Positions 1 to 11,927 of a DNA stretch of 64,000 nucleotides are shown here, piece after piece. The first letter of the stretch is position 1, and every line of letters starts with the position of its first letter. The position numbers were made by a program, and so were the translations under genes. Location: contig CM075656.1 of the NCBI GenBank assembly GCA_037953625.1, positions 63,507,001-63,571,000 on the forward strand, in the 5' to 3' direction. The stretch is from Crotalaria pallida. Lineage: Eukaryota; Streptophyta; Magnoliopsida; Fabales; Fabaceae. Below the pieces are notes generated by a model, which saw nothing but the letters and a program-made list of their open reading frames with translations, was not told the DNA's origin and made no database searches.

Positions 1-151
1 GCTTGGTACCCGAAGGGACGTAGAGGGTGTAGCTTGAGTCCTTGGAGGTTCTAACAAGTGTAGAATGGTTAGGAGAGTATTCTAAAGGCTTAGAATGGTC
101 TAGGAATGTGTATTAAGACATATAAGAACCATTAGAATGATCCTAAACATT
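1..151. repeat. Reference satellite monomer (G head), landmark map
   Basis: First complete unit, used for numbering. Landmarks: GGTACC palindrome at p5-10; a near-invariant CpG at p19-20; conserved core p35-69; short inverted repeat TTCTA/TAGAA at p49-53 and p61-65; inverted repeat ATTCTAA/TTAGAAT at p79-85 and p90-96; three copies of TAGAATG at p61, p91 and p133, the first two exactly 30 bp apart. Variable windows are p10-17, p72-86 and p117-131. This copy has private differences (agcttg at p31-36 in place of agcatg, attaagaca in place of attaggaca). Confidence 0.95.
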
Positions 152-1359
152 GCGTGGTACCCCAAGGGACGTAGAGGGTGTACCATGAGTCCTTGGAGGT
201 TCTAACAAGTGTAGAATGGTTAAGAGAGTATTCTAAAGGCAAAGAATGGTCTACGAATGTGTATTAGGACTTATAAGAACCATTAGAATGATCCTAAACA
301 TTGCTTGGTACCCCAAGGGACGTAGAGGGTGTAGCATGAGTCCTTGGAGGTTCTAACAAGTGTAGAATGGTTAGGAGAGTATTCTAAAGGCTTAGAATGG
401 TCTAGGAATGTGTATTAGGACATATAAGAACATTTAGAATGATCCTAAACATTGCTTGGTACCCTAAAGGACGTAGAGAGTGTAGCATGAGTCCTTGGAG
501 GTTCTAACAAGTGTAGAATGGCTAAGAGAGTATTCTAATGGCTTAGAATGTTCTAGGAATGTGTATTAGGAGATATACGAACATTTAGAATGATCCTAAA
601 CATTGCTTGGTACCCTAATGGACGTAGAGAGTGTAGCGTGAGTCCTTGGAGGTTCTAACAAGTGTAGAATAGTTAAGAGAGTATTCTAAAGGCAAAGAAT
701 GGTCTACGAATGTATATTAGGACTTATAAGAACCATTAGAATGATCCTAAACATTGCTTGGTACCCCAAGGGACGTAGAGGGTGTAACATGAGTCCTTGG
801 AGGTTCTAACAAGTGTAGAATGGTTAGGAGAGTATTCTAAAGGCTTAGAATGGTCTAGGAATGTGTATTAGGACATATAAGAACATTTAGAATGATCCTA
901 AACATTGCTTGGTACCCCAAGGGACGTAGAGGGTGTAGCATGAGTCCTTGGAGGTTCTAACAAGTGTAGAATGGTTAGGAGAGTATTCTAAAGGCTTAGA
1001 ATGGTCTAGGAATGTGTATTAGGAAATATAAGAACATTTAGAATGATCCTAAACATTGCTTGGTACCCCAAGGGACGTAGAGGGTGTAGCATGAGTCCTT
1101 GGAGGTTCTAACAAGTGTAGAATGGTTAAGAGAGTATTCTAAAGGCTTAGAATGGTCTAGGAATGTGTATTAGGACTTATAAGAACCATTAGAATGATCC
1201 TAAACATTGCTTGGTACCCGAAGGAACGTAGAGGGTGTAGCATGAGTCCTTGGAGGTTCTAACAAGTGTAGAATGGTTAAGAGAGTAATCTAAAGGCTTA
1301 GAATGGTCTAGGAATGTGTATTAGGAATTATAAGAACCATTAGAATGATCCTAAACATT

Positions 1360-1510
1360 GCATGGTACCCCAAGGGACGTAGAGGGTGTACCATGAGTCC
1401 TTGGAGGTTCTAACAAGTGTAGAATGGTTAAGAGAGTATTCTAAAGGCAAAGAATGGTCTACGAATGTGTATTAGGACTTATAAGAACCATTAGAATGAT
1501 CCTAAACATT
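1360..1510. repeat. Class H monomer, exemplar
   Basis: Marked by gcatgg (or gcgtgg) head, accatg at p31-36, and caaag with tacgaatg at p89-107, always with an L tail. Units start at 152, 1360, 1813, 3625, 6343, 7852, 31860, 33068, 35182 (here a gcttgg head), 41524, 45600, 47412 and 57076. The aaag change breaks the p79-96 dyad. The class is absent between 8003 and 31859. T2 units with agcgtg or agcatg at 605, 2266, 2870, 4682 and 8305, and the fused unit at 6645, share only the caaag/tacg part. Confidence 0.88.
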
Positions 1511-1661
1511 GCTTGGTACCCCAAGGGACGTAGAGGGTGTAACATGAGTCCTTGGACGTTCTAACAAGTGTAGAATGGTTAAGAGAGTAATCTAAAGGCT
1601 TAGAATGGTCTAGGAATGTGTATTAGGACTTATAAGAACCATTAGAATGATCCTAAACATT

Positions 1662-3926
1662 GCTTGGTACCCGAAGGGACGTAGAGAGTGTAGCATGAGT
1701 CCTTGGAGGTTCTAACAAGTGTAGAATGGTTAGGAGAGTATTCTAAAGGCTTAGAATGGTCTAGGAATGTGTATTAGGACATATAAGAACATTTAGAATG
1801 ATCCTAAACATTGCGTGGTACCCCAAGGGACGTAGAGGGTGTACCATGAGTCCTTGGAGGTTCTAACAAGTGTAGAATGGTTAAGAGAGTATTCTAAAGG
1901 CAAAGAATGGTCTACGAATGTGTATTAGGACTTATAAGAACCATTAGAATGATCCTAAACATTGCTTGGTACCCCAAGGGACGTAGAGGGTGTAGCATGA
2001 GTCCTTGGAGGTTCTAACAAGTGTAGAATGGTTAGGAGAGTATTCTAAAGGCTTAGAATGGTCTAGGAATGTGTATTAGGACATATAAGAACATTTAGAA
2101 TGATCCTAAACATTGCTTGGTACCCTAAAGGACGTAGAGAGTGTAGCATGAGTCCTTGGAGGTTCTAACAAGTGTAGAATGGCTAAGAGAGTATTCTAAT
2201 GGCTTAGAATGTTCTAGGAATGTGTATTAGGAGATATACGAACATTTAGAATGATCCTAAACATTGCTTGGTACCCTAATGGACGTAGAGAGTGTAGCGT
2301 GAGTCCTTGGAGGTTCTAACAAGTGTAGAATAGTTAAGAGAGTATTCTAAAGGCAAAGAATGGTCTACGAATGTATATTAGGACTTATAAGAACCATTAG
2401 AATGATCCTAAACATTGCTTGGTACCCCAAGGGACGTAGAGGGTGTAACATGAGTCCTTGGAGGTTCTAACAAGTGTAGAATGGTTAGGAGAGTATTCTA
2501 AAGGCTTAGAATGGTCTAGGAATGTGTATTAGGACATATAAGAACATTTAGAATGATCCTAAACATTGCTTGGTACCCCAAGGGACGTAGAGGGTGTAGC
2601 ATGAGTCCTTGGAGGTTCTAACAAGTGTAGAATGGTTAGGAGAGTATTCTAAAGGCTTAGAATGGTCTAGGAATGTGTATTAGGACATATAAGAACATTT
2701 AGAATGATCCTAAACATTGCTTGGTACCCTAAAGGACGTAGAGAGTGTAGCATGAGTCCTTGGAGGTTCTAACAAGTGTAGAATGGCTAAGAGAGTATTC
2801 TAATGGCTTAGAATGTTCTAGGAATGTGTATTAGGAGATATACGAACATTTAGAATGATCCTAAACATTGCTTGGTACCCTAATGGACGTAGAGAGTGTA
2901 GCGTGAGTCCTTGGAGGTTCTAACAAGTGTAGAATAGTTAAGAGAGTATTCTAAAGGCAAAGAATGGTCTACGAATGTATATTAGGACTTATAAGAACCA
3001 TTAGAATGATCCTAAACATTGCTTGGTACCCCAAGGGACGTAGAGGGTGTAACATGAGTCCTTGGAGGTTCTAACAAGTGTAGAATGGTTAGGAGAGTAT
3101 TCTAAAGGCTTAGAATGGTCTAGGAATGTGTATTAGGACATATAAGAACATTTAGAATGATCCTAAACATTGCTTGGTACCCCAAGGGACGTAGAGGGTG
3201 TAGCATGAGTCCTTGGAGGTTCTAACAAGTGTAGAATGGTTAGGAGAGTATTCTAAAGGCTTAGAATGGTCTAGGAATGTGTATTAGGAAATATAAGAAC
3301 ATTTAGAATGATCCTAAACATTGCTTGGTACCCCAAGGGACGTAGAGGGTGTAGCATGAGTCCTTGGAGGTTCTAACAAGTGTAGAATGGTTAAGAGAGT
3401 ATTCTAAAGGCTTAGAATGGTCTAGGAATGTGTATTAGGACTTATAAGAACCATTAGAATGATCCTAAACATTGCTTGGTACCCGAAGGAACGTAGAGGG
3501 TGTAGCATGAGTCCTTGGAGGTTCTAACAAGTGTAGAATGGTTAAGAGAGTAATCTAAAGGCTTAGAATGGTCTAGGAATGTGTATTAGGAATTATAAGA
3601 ACCATTAGAATGATCCTAAACATTGCATGGTACCCCAAGGGACGTAGAGGGTGTACCATGAGTCCTTGGAGGTTCTAACAAGTGTAGAATGGTTAAGAGA
3701 GTATTCTAAAGGCAAAGAATGGTCTACGAATGTGTATTAGGACTTATAAGAACCATTAGAATGATCCTAAACATTGCTTGGTACCCCAAGGGACGTAGAG
3801 GGTGTAACATGAGTCCTTGGAGGTTCTAACAAGTGTAGAATGGTTAAGAGAGTAATCTAAAGGCTTAGAATGGTCTAGGAATGTGTATTAGGACTTATAA
3901 GAACCATTAGAATGATCCTAAACATT
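1662..3926. repeat. HOR copy expanded to 15 monomers (2265 bp)
   Basis: Same monomer order as the block before it, but with four extra monomers inserted after the C-K/T1/T2/C(aac) run. The last five (C-L at 3323, G with ggaacg at 3474, H at 3625, C(aac) with gtaatc at 3776, preceded by the aaatataag-tailed C at 3172) match 907-1661 in order. Expansion from 11 to 15 units is fully explained by one internal tandem duplication. Confidence 0.85.
1964..3171. repeat. Recent 4-monomer tandem duplication (2 x 604 bp)
   Basis: 1964-2567 and 2568-3171 carry the same four monomers in the same order: C-K, T1 with ggctaag and gagatatacg tail, T2 with agcgtg, agttaag and caaag, and C with aacatg. I noticed no base difference between the two copies by eye, including shared private changes, so the event looks recent. 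Confidence 0.85.
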
Positions 3927-5738
3927 GCTTGGTACCCGAAGGGACGTAGAGAGTGTAGCATGAGTCCTTGGAGGTTCTAACAAGTGTAGAATGGTTAGGA
4001 GAGTATTCTAAAGGCTTAGAATGGTCTAGGAATGTGTATTAGGACATATAAGAACATTTAGAATGATCCTAAACATTGCTTGGTACCCCAAGGGACGTAG
4101 AGGGTGTAGCATGAGTCCTTGGAGGTTCTAACAAGTGTAGAATGGTTAAGAGAGTATTCTAAAGGCTTAGAATGGTCTAGGAATGTGTATTAGGACTTAT
4201 AAGAACCATTAGAATGATCCTAAACATTGCTTGGTACCCGAAGGAACGCAGAGGGTGTAGCATGAGTCCTTGGAGGTTCTAACAAGTGTAGAATGGTTAA
4301 GAGAGTAATCTAAAGGCTTAGAATGGTCTATGAATGTGTATTAGGATTTATAAGAACCATTAGAATGATCCTAAACATTGCTTGGTACCCCAAGGGACGT
4401 AGAGGGTGTAGCATGAGTCCTTGGAGGTTCTAACAAGTGTAGAATGGTTAGGAGAGTATTCTAAAGGCTTAGAATGGTCTAGGAATGTGTATTAGGACAT
4501 ATAAGAACATTTAGAATGATCCTAAACATTGCTTGGTACCCTAAAGGACGTAGAGAGTGTAGCATGAGTCCTTGGAGGTTCTAACAAGTGTAGAATGGTT
4601 AAGAGAGTATTCTAATGGCTTAGAATGTTCTAGGAATGTGTATTAGGATATATACGAACATTTAGAATGATCCTAAACATTGCTTGGTACCCTAATGGAC
4701 GTAGAGAGTGTAGCATGAGTCCTTGGTGGTTCTAACAAGTGTAGAATGGTTAAGAGAGTATTCTAAAGGCAAAGAATGGTCTACGAATGTATATTAGGAC
4801 TTATAAGAACCATTAGAATGATCCTAAACATTGCTTGGTACCCCAAGGGACGTAGAGGGTGTAACATGAGTCCTTGGAGGTTCTAACAAGTGTAGAATGG
4901 TTAGGAGAGTATTCTAAAGGCTTAGAATGGTCTAGGAATGTGTATTAGGACATATAAGAACATTTAGAATGATCCTAAACATTGCTTGGTACCCCAAGGG
5001 ACGTAGAGGATGTAGCATGAGTCCTTGGAGGTTCTAACAAGTGGAGAATGGTTAAGAGAGTATTCTAAAGGCTTAGAATGGTCTAGGAATGTGTATTAGG
5101 ACTTATAAGAACCATTAGAATGATCCTAAACATTGCTTGGTACCCGAAGGAACGTAGAGGGTGTAGCATGAGTCCTTGGAGGTTCTAACAAGTGTAGAAT
5201 GGTTAAGAGAGTAATCTAAAGGCTTAGAATGGTCTAGGAATGTGTATTAGGAATTATAAGAACCATTAGAATGATCCTAAACATTGCATGGTACCCCAAG
5301 GGACGTAGAGGGTGTAGCATGAGTCCTTGGAGGTTCTAACAAGTGTAGAATGGTTAGGAGAGTATTCTAAAGGCTTAGAATGGTCTAGGAATGTGTATTA
5401 GGACATATAAGAACATTTAGAATGATCCTAAACATTGCTTGGTACCCTAAAGGACGTAGAGAGTGTAGCATGAGTCCTTGGAGGTTCTAACAAGTGTAGA
5501 ATGGTTAAGAGAGTATTCTAATGACTTAGAATGTTCTAGGAATGTGTATTAGGATATATACGAACATTTAGAATGATCCTAAACATTGCTTGGTACCCCA
5601 AGGGACGTAGAGGGTGTAGCATGAGTCCTTGGAGGTTCTAACAAGTGTAGAATGGTTAAGAGAGTATTCTAAAGGCTTAGAATGGTCTAGGAATGTGTAT
5701 TAGGACTTATAAGAACCATTAGAATGATCCTAAACATT
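3927..5738. repeat. Mosaic block of 12 monomers, zone 1
   Basis: Twelve monomers with zone 1 classes in rearranged order: G-K, C-L, G(ggaacg), C-K, T1-M, T2 with caaag, C(aac)-K, C with gaggatgt and gtggag, G(ggaacg) with aattataag, gcatgg-headed C-K at 5286, T1 with ctaatgact, C-L. The unit at 5286 has the gcatgg start of class H but an ordinary agcatg/K body, so it reads as an H/C-K hybrid. No clean period holds across this block. Confidence 0.7.
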
Positions 5739-7247
5739 GCTTGGTACCCGAAGGGACGTAGAGGGTGTAGCATGAGTCCTTGGAGGTTCTAACAAGTGTA
5801 GAATGGTTAAGAGAGTAATTTAAAGGCTTAGAATGGTCTAGGAATGTGTATTAGGACTTATAAGAACCATTAGAATGATCCTAAACATTGCTTGGTACCC
5901 CAAGGGACGTAGAGGGTGTAGCATGAGTCCTTGGAGGTTCTAACAAGTGTAGAATGGTTAGGAGAGTATTCTAAAGGCTTAGAATGGTCTAGGAATGTGT
6001 ATTAGGACATATAAGAACATTTAGAATGATCCTAAACATTGCTTGGTACCCCAAGGGACGTAGAGGGTGTAGCATGAGTCCTTGGAGGTTCTAACAAGTG
6101 TAGAATGGTTAAGAGAGTATTCTAAAGGCTTAGAATGGTCTAGGAATGTGTATTAGGACTTATAAGAACCATTAGAATGATCCTAAACATTGCTTGGTAC
6201 CCGAAGGAACGTAGAGGGTGTAGCATGAGTCCTTGGAGGTTCTAACAAGTGTAGAATGGTTAAGAGAGTAATCTAAAGGCTTAGAATGGTCTAGGAATGT
6301 GTATTAGGACTTATAAGAACCATTAGAATGATCCTAAACATTGCATGGTACCCCAAGGGACGTAGAGGGTGTACCATGAGTCCTTGGAGGTTCTAACAAG
6401 TGTAGAATGGTTAAGAGAGTATTCTAAAGGCAAAGAATGGTCTACGAATGTGTATTAGGACTTATAAGAACCATTAGAATGATCCTAAACATTGCTTGGT
6501 ACCCCAAGGGACGTAGAGGGTGTAGCATGAGTCCTTGGAGTTTCTAACAAGTGTAGAATGGTTAGGAGAGTATTCTAAAGGCTTAGAATGGTCTAGGAAT
6601 GTGTATTAGGACATATAAGAACATTTAGAATGATCCAAAACATTGCTTGGTACCCTAAAGGACGTAGAGAGTGTAGCGTGAGTCCTTGGAGGTTCTAACA
6701 AGTGTAGAATAGTTAAGAGAGTATTCTAAAGGCAAAGAATGGTCTACGAATGTATATTAGGACTTATAAGAACCATTAGAATGATCCTAAACATTGCTTG
6801 GTAACCGAAGAGACGTAGAGGGTGTAGCATGAGTCCTTGGAGGTTCTAACAAGTGTAGAATGGTTAAGAAATTAATCTAAAGGCTTAGAATGGTCTAGGA
6901 ATGTGTATTAGGACTTATAAGAACCATTAGAATGATCCTAAATATTGTTGGTACCCGAAGGGACGTAGAGGGTGTAGCATGAGTCCTTGGAGGTTCTAAC
7001 AAGTGTAGAATGGTTAGGAGAGTATTCTAAAGGCTTAGAATGGTCTAGGAATGTGTATTAGGACATATAAGAACATTTGGAATGATCCTAAACATTGCTT
7101 GGTACCCCAAGGGACGTAGAGGGTGTAGCATGAGTCCTTGGAGGTTCTAACAAGTGTAGAATGGTTAAGAGAGTATTCTAAAGGCTTAGAATGGTCTAGG
7201 AATGTGTATTAGGACTTATAAGAACCATTAGAATGATCCTAAACATT
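5739..7247. repeat. HOR copy, 10 monomers (1509 bp)
   Basis: Begins with a G monomer bearing gtaattta at p77-84 and ends with a C-L unit at 7097. Includes H at 6343, a C unit with ggagtttc at 6494, a ggtaaccgaagag unit with aagaaattaatc at 6796, and the 150-bp unit at 6947. The same order recurs from 7248. The T1-headed unit at 6645 continues with agcgtg, agttaag and caaag, features that belong to T2 units elsewhere, so it is a T1/T2 fusion and accounts for part of the shortening relative to the next copy. Confidence 0.8.
6947..7096. repeat. 150-bp monomer, 1-bp deletion in head
   Basis: The head reads gttggtacc instead of gcttggtacc, one base short, following an aaatattg tail. The tail carries catttgg. 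The same deletion occurs at 8909, so it was copied with the HOR rather than arising twice. Confidence 0.9.
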
Positions 7248-9209
7248 GCTTGGTACCCGAAGGGACGTAGAGGGTGTAGCATGAGTCCTTGGAGGTTCTA
7301 ACAAGTGTAGAATGGTTAAGAGAGTAATTTAAAGGCTTAGAATGGTCTAGGAATGTGTATTAGGACTTATAAGAACCATTAGAATGATCCTAAACATTGC
7401 TTGGTACCCGAAGGGACGTAGAGGGTGTAGCATGAGTCCTTGGAGGTTCTAACAAGTGTAGAATGGTTAGGAGAGTATTCCAAAGGCTTAGAATGGTCTA
7501 GGAATGTGTATTAGGACATATAAGAACATTTCGAATGATCCTAAACATTGCTTGGTACCCCAAGGGACGTAGAGGGTGTAGCATGAGTCCTTGGAGGTTC
7601 TAACAAGTGTAGAATGGTTAAGAGAGTATTCTAAAGGCTTAGAATGGTCTAGGAATGTGTATTAGGACTTATAAGAACCATTAGAATGATCCTAAACATT
7701 GCTTGGTACCCGAAGGAACGTAGAGGGTGTAGCATGAGTCCTTGGAGGTTCTAACAAGTGTAGAATGGTTAAGAGAGTAATCTAAAGGCTTAGAATGGTC
7801 TAGGAATGTGTATTAGGACTTATAAGAACCATTAGAATGATCCTAAACATTGCATGGTACCCCAAGGGACGTAGAGGGTGTACCATGAGTCCTTGGAGGT
7901 TCTAACAAGTGTAGAATGGTTAAGAGAGTATTCTAAAGGCAAAGAATGGTCTACGAATGTGTATTAGGACTTATAAGAACCATTAGAATGATCCTAAACA
8001 TTGCTTGGTACCCCAAGGGACGTAGAGGGTGTAGCATGAGTCCTTGGAGTTTCTAACAAGTGTAGAATGGTTAGGAGAGTATTCTAAAGGCTTAGAATGG
8101 TCTAGGAATGTGTATTAGGACATATAAGAACATTTAGAATGATCCAAAACATTGCTTGGTACCCTAAAGGACGTAGAGAGTGTAGCATGAGTCCTTGGAG
8201 GTTCTAACAAGTGTAGAATGGTTAAGAGAGTATTCAAATGGCTTAGAATGTTCTAGGAATGTGTATTAGGAGATATACGAACGTTTAGAATGATCCTAAA
8301 CATTGCTTGGTACCCTAATGGACGTAGAGAGTGTAGCGTGAGTCCTTGGAGGTTCTAACAAGTGTAGAATAGTTAAGAGAGTATTCTAAAGGCAAAGAAT
8401 GGTCTACGAATGTATATTAGGACTTATAAGAACCATTAGAATGATCCTAAACATTGCTTGGTACCCCAAGGGACGTAGAGGGTGTAACATGAGTCCTTGG
8501 AGGTTCTAACAAGTGTAGAATGGTTAGGAGAGTATTCTAAAGGCTTAGAATGGTCTAGGAATGTGTATTAGGACATATAAGAACATTTAGAATGATCCGA
8601 AACATTGCTTGGTACCCCAAGGGACGTAGAGGGTGTAGCATGAGTCCTTGGAGGTTCTAACAAGTGTAGAATGGTTAAGAGAGTATTCTAAAGGCTTAGA
8701 ATGGTCTAGGAATGTGTATTAGGACTTATAAGAACCATTAGAATGATCCTAAACATTGCTTGGTAACCGAAGAGACGTAGAGGGTGTAGCATGAGTCCTT
8801 GGAGGTTCTAACAAGTGTAGAATGGTTAAGAAATTAATCTAAAGGCTTAGAATGGTCTAGGAATGTGTATTAGGACTTATAAGAACCATTAGAATGATCC
8901 TAAATATTGTTGGTACCCGAAGGGACGTAGAGGGTGTAGCATGAGTCCTTGGAGGTTCTAACAAGTGTAGAATGGTTAGGAGAGTATTCTAAAGGCTTAG
9001 AATGGTCTAGGAATGTGTATTAGGACATATAAGAACATTTGGAATGATCCTAAACATTGCTTGGTACCCCAAGGGACGTAGAGGATGTAGCATGAGTCCT
9101 TGGAGGTTCTAACAAGTGTAGAATGGTTAAGAGAGTATTCTAAAGGCTTAGAATGGTCTAGGAATGTGTATTAGGACTTATAAGAACCATTAGAATGATC
9201 CTAAACATT
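7248..9209. repeat. HOR copy, 13 monomers (1962 bp)
   Basis: Repeats the order of 5739-7247 with three more monomers. It keeps separate T1 (8154), T2 (8305), C(aac) (8456) and C-L (8607) units where the earlier copy has the single fused unit at 6645. Shared rare markers are gtaattta (7248), H (7852), ggagtttc (8003), ggtaaccgaagag (8758) and the gttggtacc 150-bp unit (8909). The shorter copy is most simply a deletion derivative. Confidence 0.8.
8909..9058. repeat. 150-bp monomer, duplicate of the 6947 deletion
   Basis: Same gttggtacc head, aaatattg preceding tail and catttgg tail as the unit at 6947, 1962 bases downstream (13 monomers less one base). Confidence 0.9.
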
Positions 9210-11927
9210 GCTTGGTACCCGAAGGGACGTAGAGGGTGTAGCATGAGTCCTTGGAGGTTCTAACTATTGTAGAATGGTTAAGAAAGTAATATAAAGGCTT
9301 AGAATGGTTTAGGAATGTGTATTAGGACTTATAAGAACCATTAGAATGATCCTAAACATTGCTTGGTACCCTAAAGGACGTAGAGAGTGTAGCATGAGTC
9401 CTTGGAGGTTCTAACAAGTGTAGAATGGTTAAGAGAGTATTCTAATGGCTTAGAATGTTCTAGGAATGTGTATTAGGATATATACGAACATTTAGAATGA
9501 TCCTAAACATTGCTTGGTACCCTAATGGACGTAGAGAGTGTAGCATGAGTCCTTGGAGGTTCTAACAAGTGTAGAATGGTTAAGAGAGTATTCTAAAGGC
9601 TTAGAATGGTCTAGGAATGTGTATTAGGATATATACGAACATTTAGAATGATCCTAAACATTGCTTGGTACCCTAAAGGACGTAGAGAGTGTAGCATGAG
9701 TCCTTCGAGGTTCTAACAAGTGTAGAATGGTTAAGAGAGTATTCTAATGTCTTAGAATGTTCTAGGAATGTGTATTAGGATATATACGAACATTTAGAAT
9801 GATCTTAAACATTGCTTGGTACCCTAATGGACGTAGAGAGTGTAGCATGAGTCCTTGTAGGTTCTAACAAGTGTAGAATGGTTAAGAGAGTATTCTAAAG
9901 GCTTAGAATGGTCTAGGAATGTGTATTAGGATATATACGAACATTTAGAATGATCCTAAACATTGCTTGGTACCCTAATGGACGTAGAGAGTGTAGCATG
10001 AGTCCTTGGAGGTTCTAACAAGTGTAGAATGGTTAAGAGAGTATTCTAAATGCTTAGAATGGTCTAGGAATGTGTATTAGGAGTTATAAAAACCATTTGA
10101 ATGATCCTAAACATTGCTTGGTACCCGAAGGGACGTAGAGGGTGTAGCATGAGTCCTTGGAGGTTCTAACAAGTGTAGAATGGTTAAGAAAGTAATCTAA
10201 AGGCTTAGAATGGTCTAGGAATGTGTATTAGGACTTATAAGAACTATTAGAATGATCCTATACATTGCTTGGTACCCGAAGGGACGTAGAGGGTGTAGCA
10301 TGAGTCCATGGAGGTTCTAACAAGTGTAGAATGGTTAGGAGAGTATTCTAAAGGCTTAGAATGGTCTAGGAATGTGTATTAGGACATATAAGAACATTTA
10401 GAATGATCCTAAACATTGCTTGGTACCCCAAGGGACGTAGAGGGTGTAGCATGAGTCCTTGGAGGTTCTAACAAGTGTAGAATGGTTAAGAGAGTATTCT
10501 AAAGGCTTAGAATGGTCTAGGAATGTGTATTAGGACTTATAAGAACCATTAGAATGATCCTAAACATTGCTTGGTACCCGAAGGGACGTAGAGGGTGTAG
10601 CATGAGTCCTTGGAGGTTCTAACTAGTGTAGAATGGTTAAGAAAGTAATCTAAAGGCTTAGAATGGTCTAGGAATGTGTATTAGGACTTATAAGAACCAT
10701 TAGAATGATCCTAAACATTGCTTGGTACCCTAAAGGACGTACAGAGTGTAGCATGAGTCCTTGGAGGTTCTAACAAGTGTAGAATGGTTAAGAGAGTATT
10801 CTAATGGCTTAGAATGTTCTAGGAATGTGTATTAGGATATATACGAACATTTAGAATGATCCTAAACATTGCTTGGTACCCTAATGGACGTAGAGAGTGT
10901 AGCATGAGTCCTTGGAGGTTCTAACAAGTGTAGAATGGTTAAGAGAGTATTCTAAAGGCTTAGAATGGTCTCGGAATGTGTATTAGGACTTATAAAAACC
11001 ATTTGAATGATCCTAAACATTGCTTGGTACCCGAAGAGACGTAGAGGGTGTAGCATGAGTCCTTGGAGGTTCTAACAAGTGTAGAATGGTTAGGAGAGTA
11101 TTCTAAAGGCTTAAAATGGTATAGGAATGTGTATTAGGACATATAAGAACATTTAGAATGATCCTAAACATTGCTTGGTACCCTAAAGGACGTAGAGAGT
11201 GTAGCATGAGTCCTTGGAGGTTCTAACAAGTGTAGAATGGTTAAGAGAGTATTCTAATGACTTAGAATGTTCTAGGAACGTGTATTAGGATATATACGAA
11301 CGTTTAGAATGATCCTAAACATTGGTTGGTACCCCAAGGGACGTAGAGGGTGTAGCATGAGTCCTTGGAGGTTCTAACAAGTGTAGAATGGTTAGGAGAG
11401 TATTCTAAAGGCTTAGAATGGTCTAGGAATGTGTATTAGGACATTTAAGAACATTTAGAATGATCCTAAACATTGCTTGGTACCCAAAAGGACGTAGAGA
11501 GTGTAGCATGAGTCCTTGGAGGTTCTAACAAGTGTAGAATGGTTAAGAGAGTATTCTAATGGCTTAGAATGTTCTAGGAATGTGTATTAGGATATATACG
11601 AACATTTAGAATGATCCTAAACATTGCTTGGTACCCTAATGGACGTAGAGAGTGTAGCATGAGTCCTTGGAGGTTCTAACAAGTGTAGAATGGTTAAGAG
11701 AGTATTCTAAAGGTTTAGAATGGTCTAGGAATGTGTATTAGGATATATACGAACATTTAGAATGATCCTAAACATTGCTTGGTACCCTAAAGGACGTAGA
11801 GAGTGTAGCATGAGTCCTTGGAGGTTCTAACAAGTGTAGAATGGTTAAGAGAGTATTCTAATGGCTTAGAATGTTCTAGGAATGTGTATTAGGATATATA
11901 CGAACATTTAGAATGATCGTAAACATT
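9210..11927. repeat. Mosaic zone 2, first part, 18 monomers
   Basis: Class H and caaag units stop here. Order: G with ctaactattg, T1-M, T2-M, T1 with ccttcgagg, T2 with ccttgtagg, T2 with ctaaatgc and N tail, G-L, G with tccatgg, C-L, G with ctaactagtg, T1 with gtacagag, T2 with ggtctcgg and N tail, G2 with cttaaaatgg, T1 with ctaatgact and cgaacgttt, C with a ggttgg head and Q tail, cccaaaagg unit, T2 with ggtttag, T1 with gatcgt. Alternating T1-M and T2-M units first become common here. Confidence 0.8.

Larger units (their letters stand above)
1..1661. repeat. HOR copy, 11 monomers (1661 bp)
   Basis: Eleven monomers in the order G-K-like, H (gcgtgg), C-K, T1-M, T2 with agcgtg and caaag, C(aacatg)-K, C with aaatataag tail, C-L, G with ggaacg, H (gcatgg), C(aacatg) with gtaatc. 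The next block restarts this order at 1662-1813, so the period is 11 x 151. It sets the register for zone 1. The junction-marked H monomer at 152 and its counterpart at 1813 share the rare gcgtgg head. Confidence 0.85.

Noticed and set aside
30..60. RNA polymerase III A/B box or tRNA-derived (SINE) origin
   Set aside because: gtagcatgag and ggttctaac resemble A and B boxes only loosely. The B-like site lacks the R and final C of GWTCRANNC, and the two are about 19 bp apart, too close.
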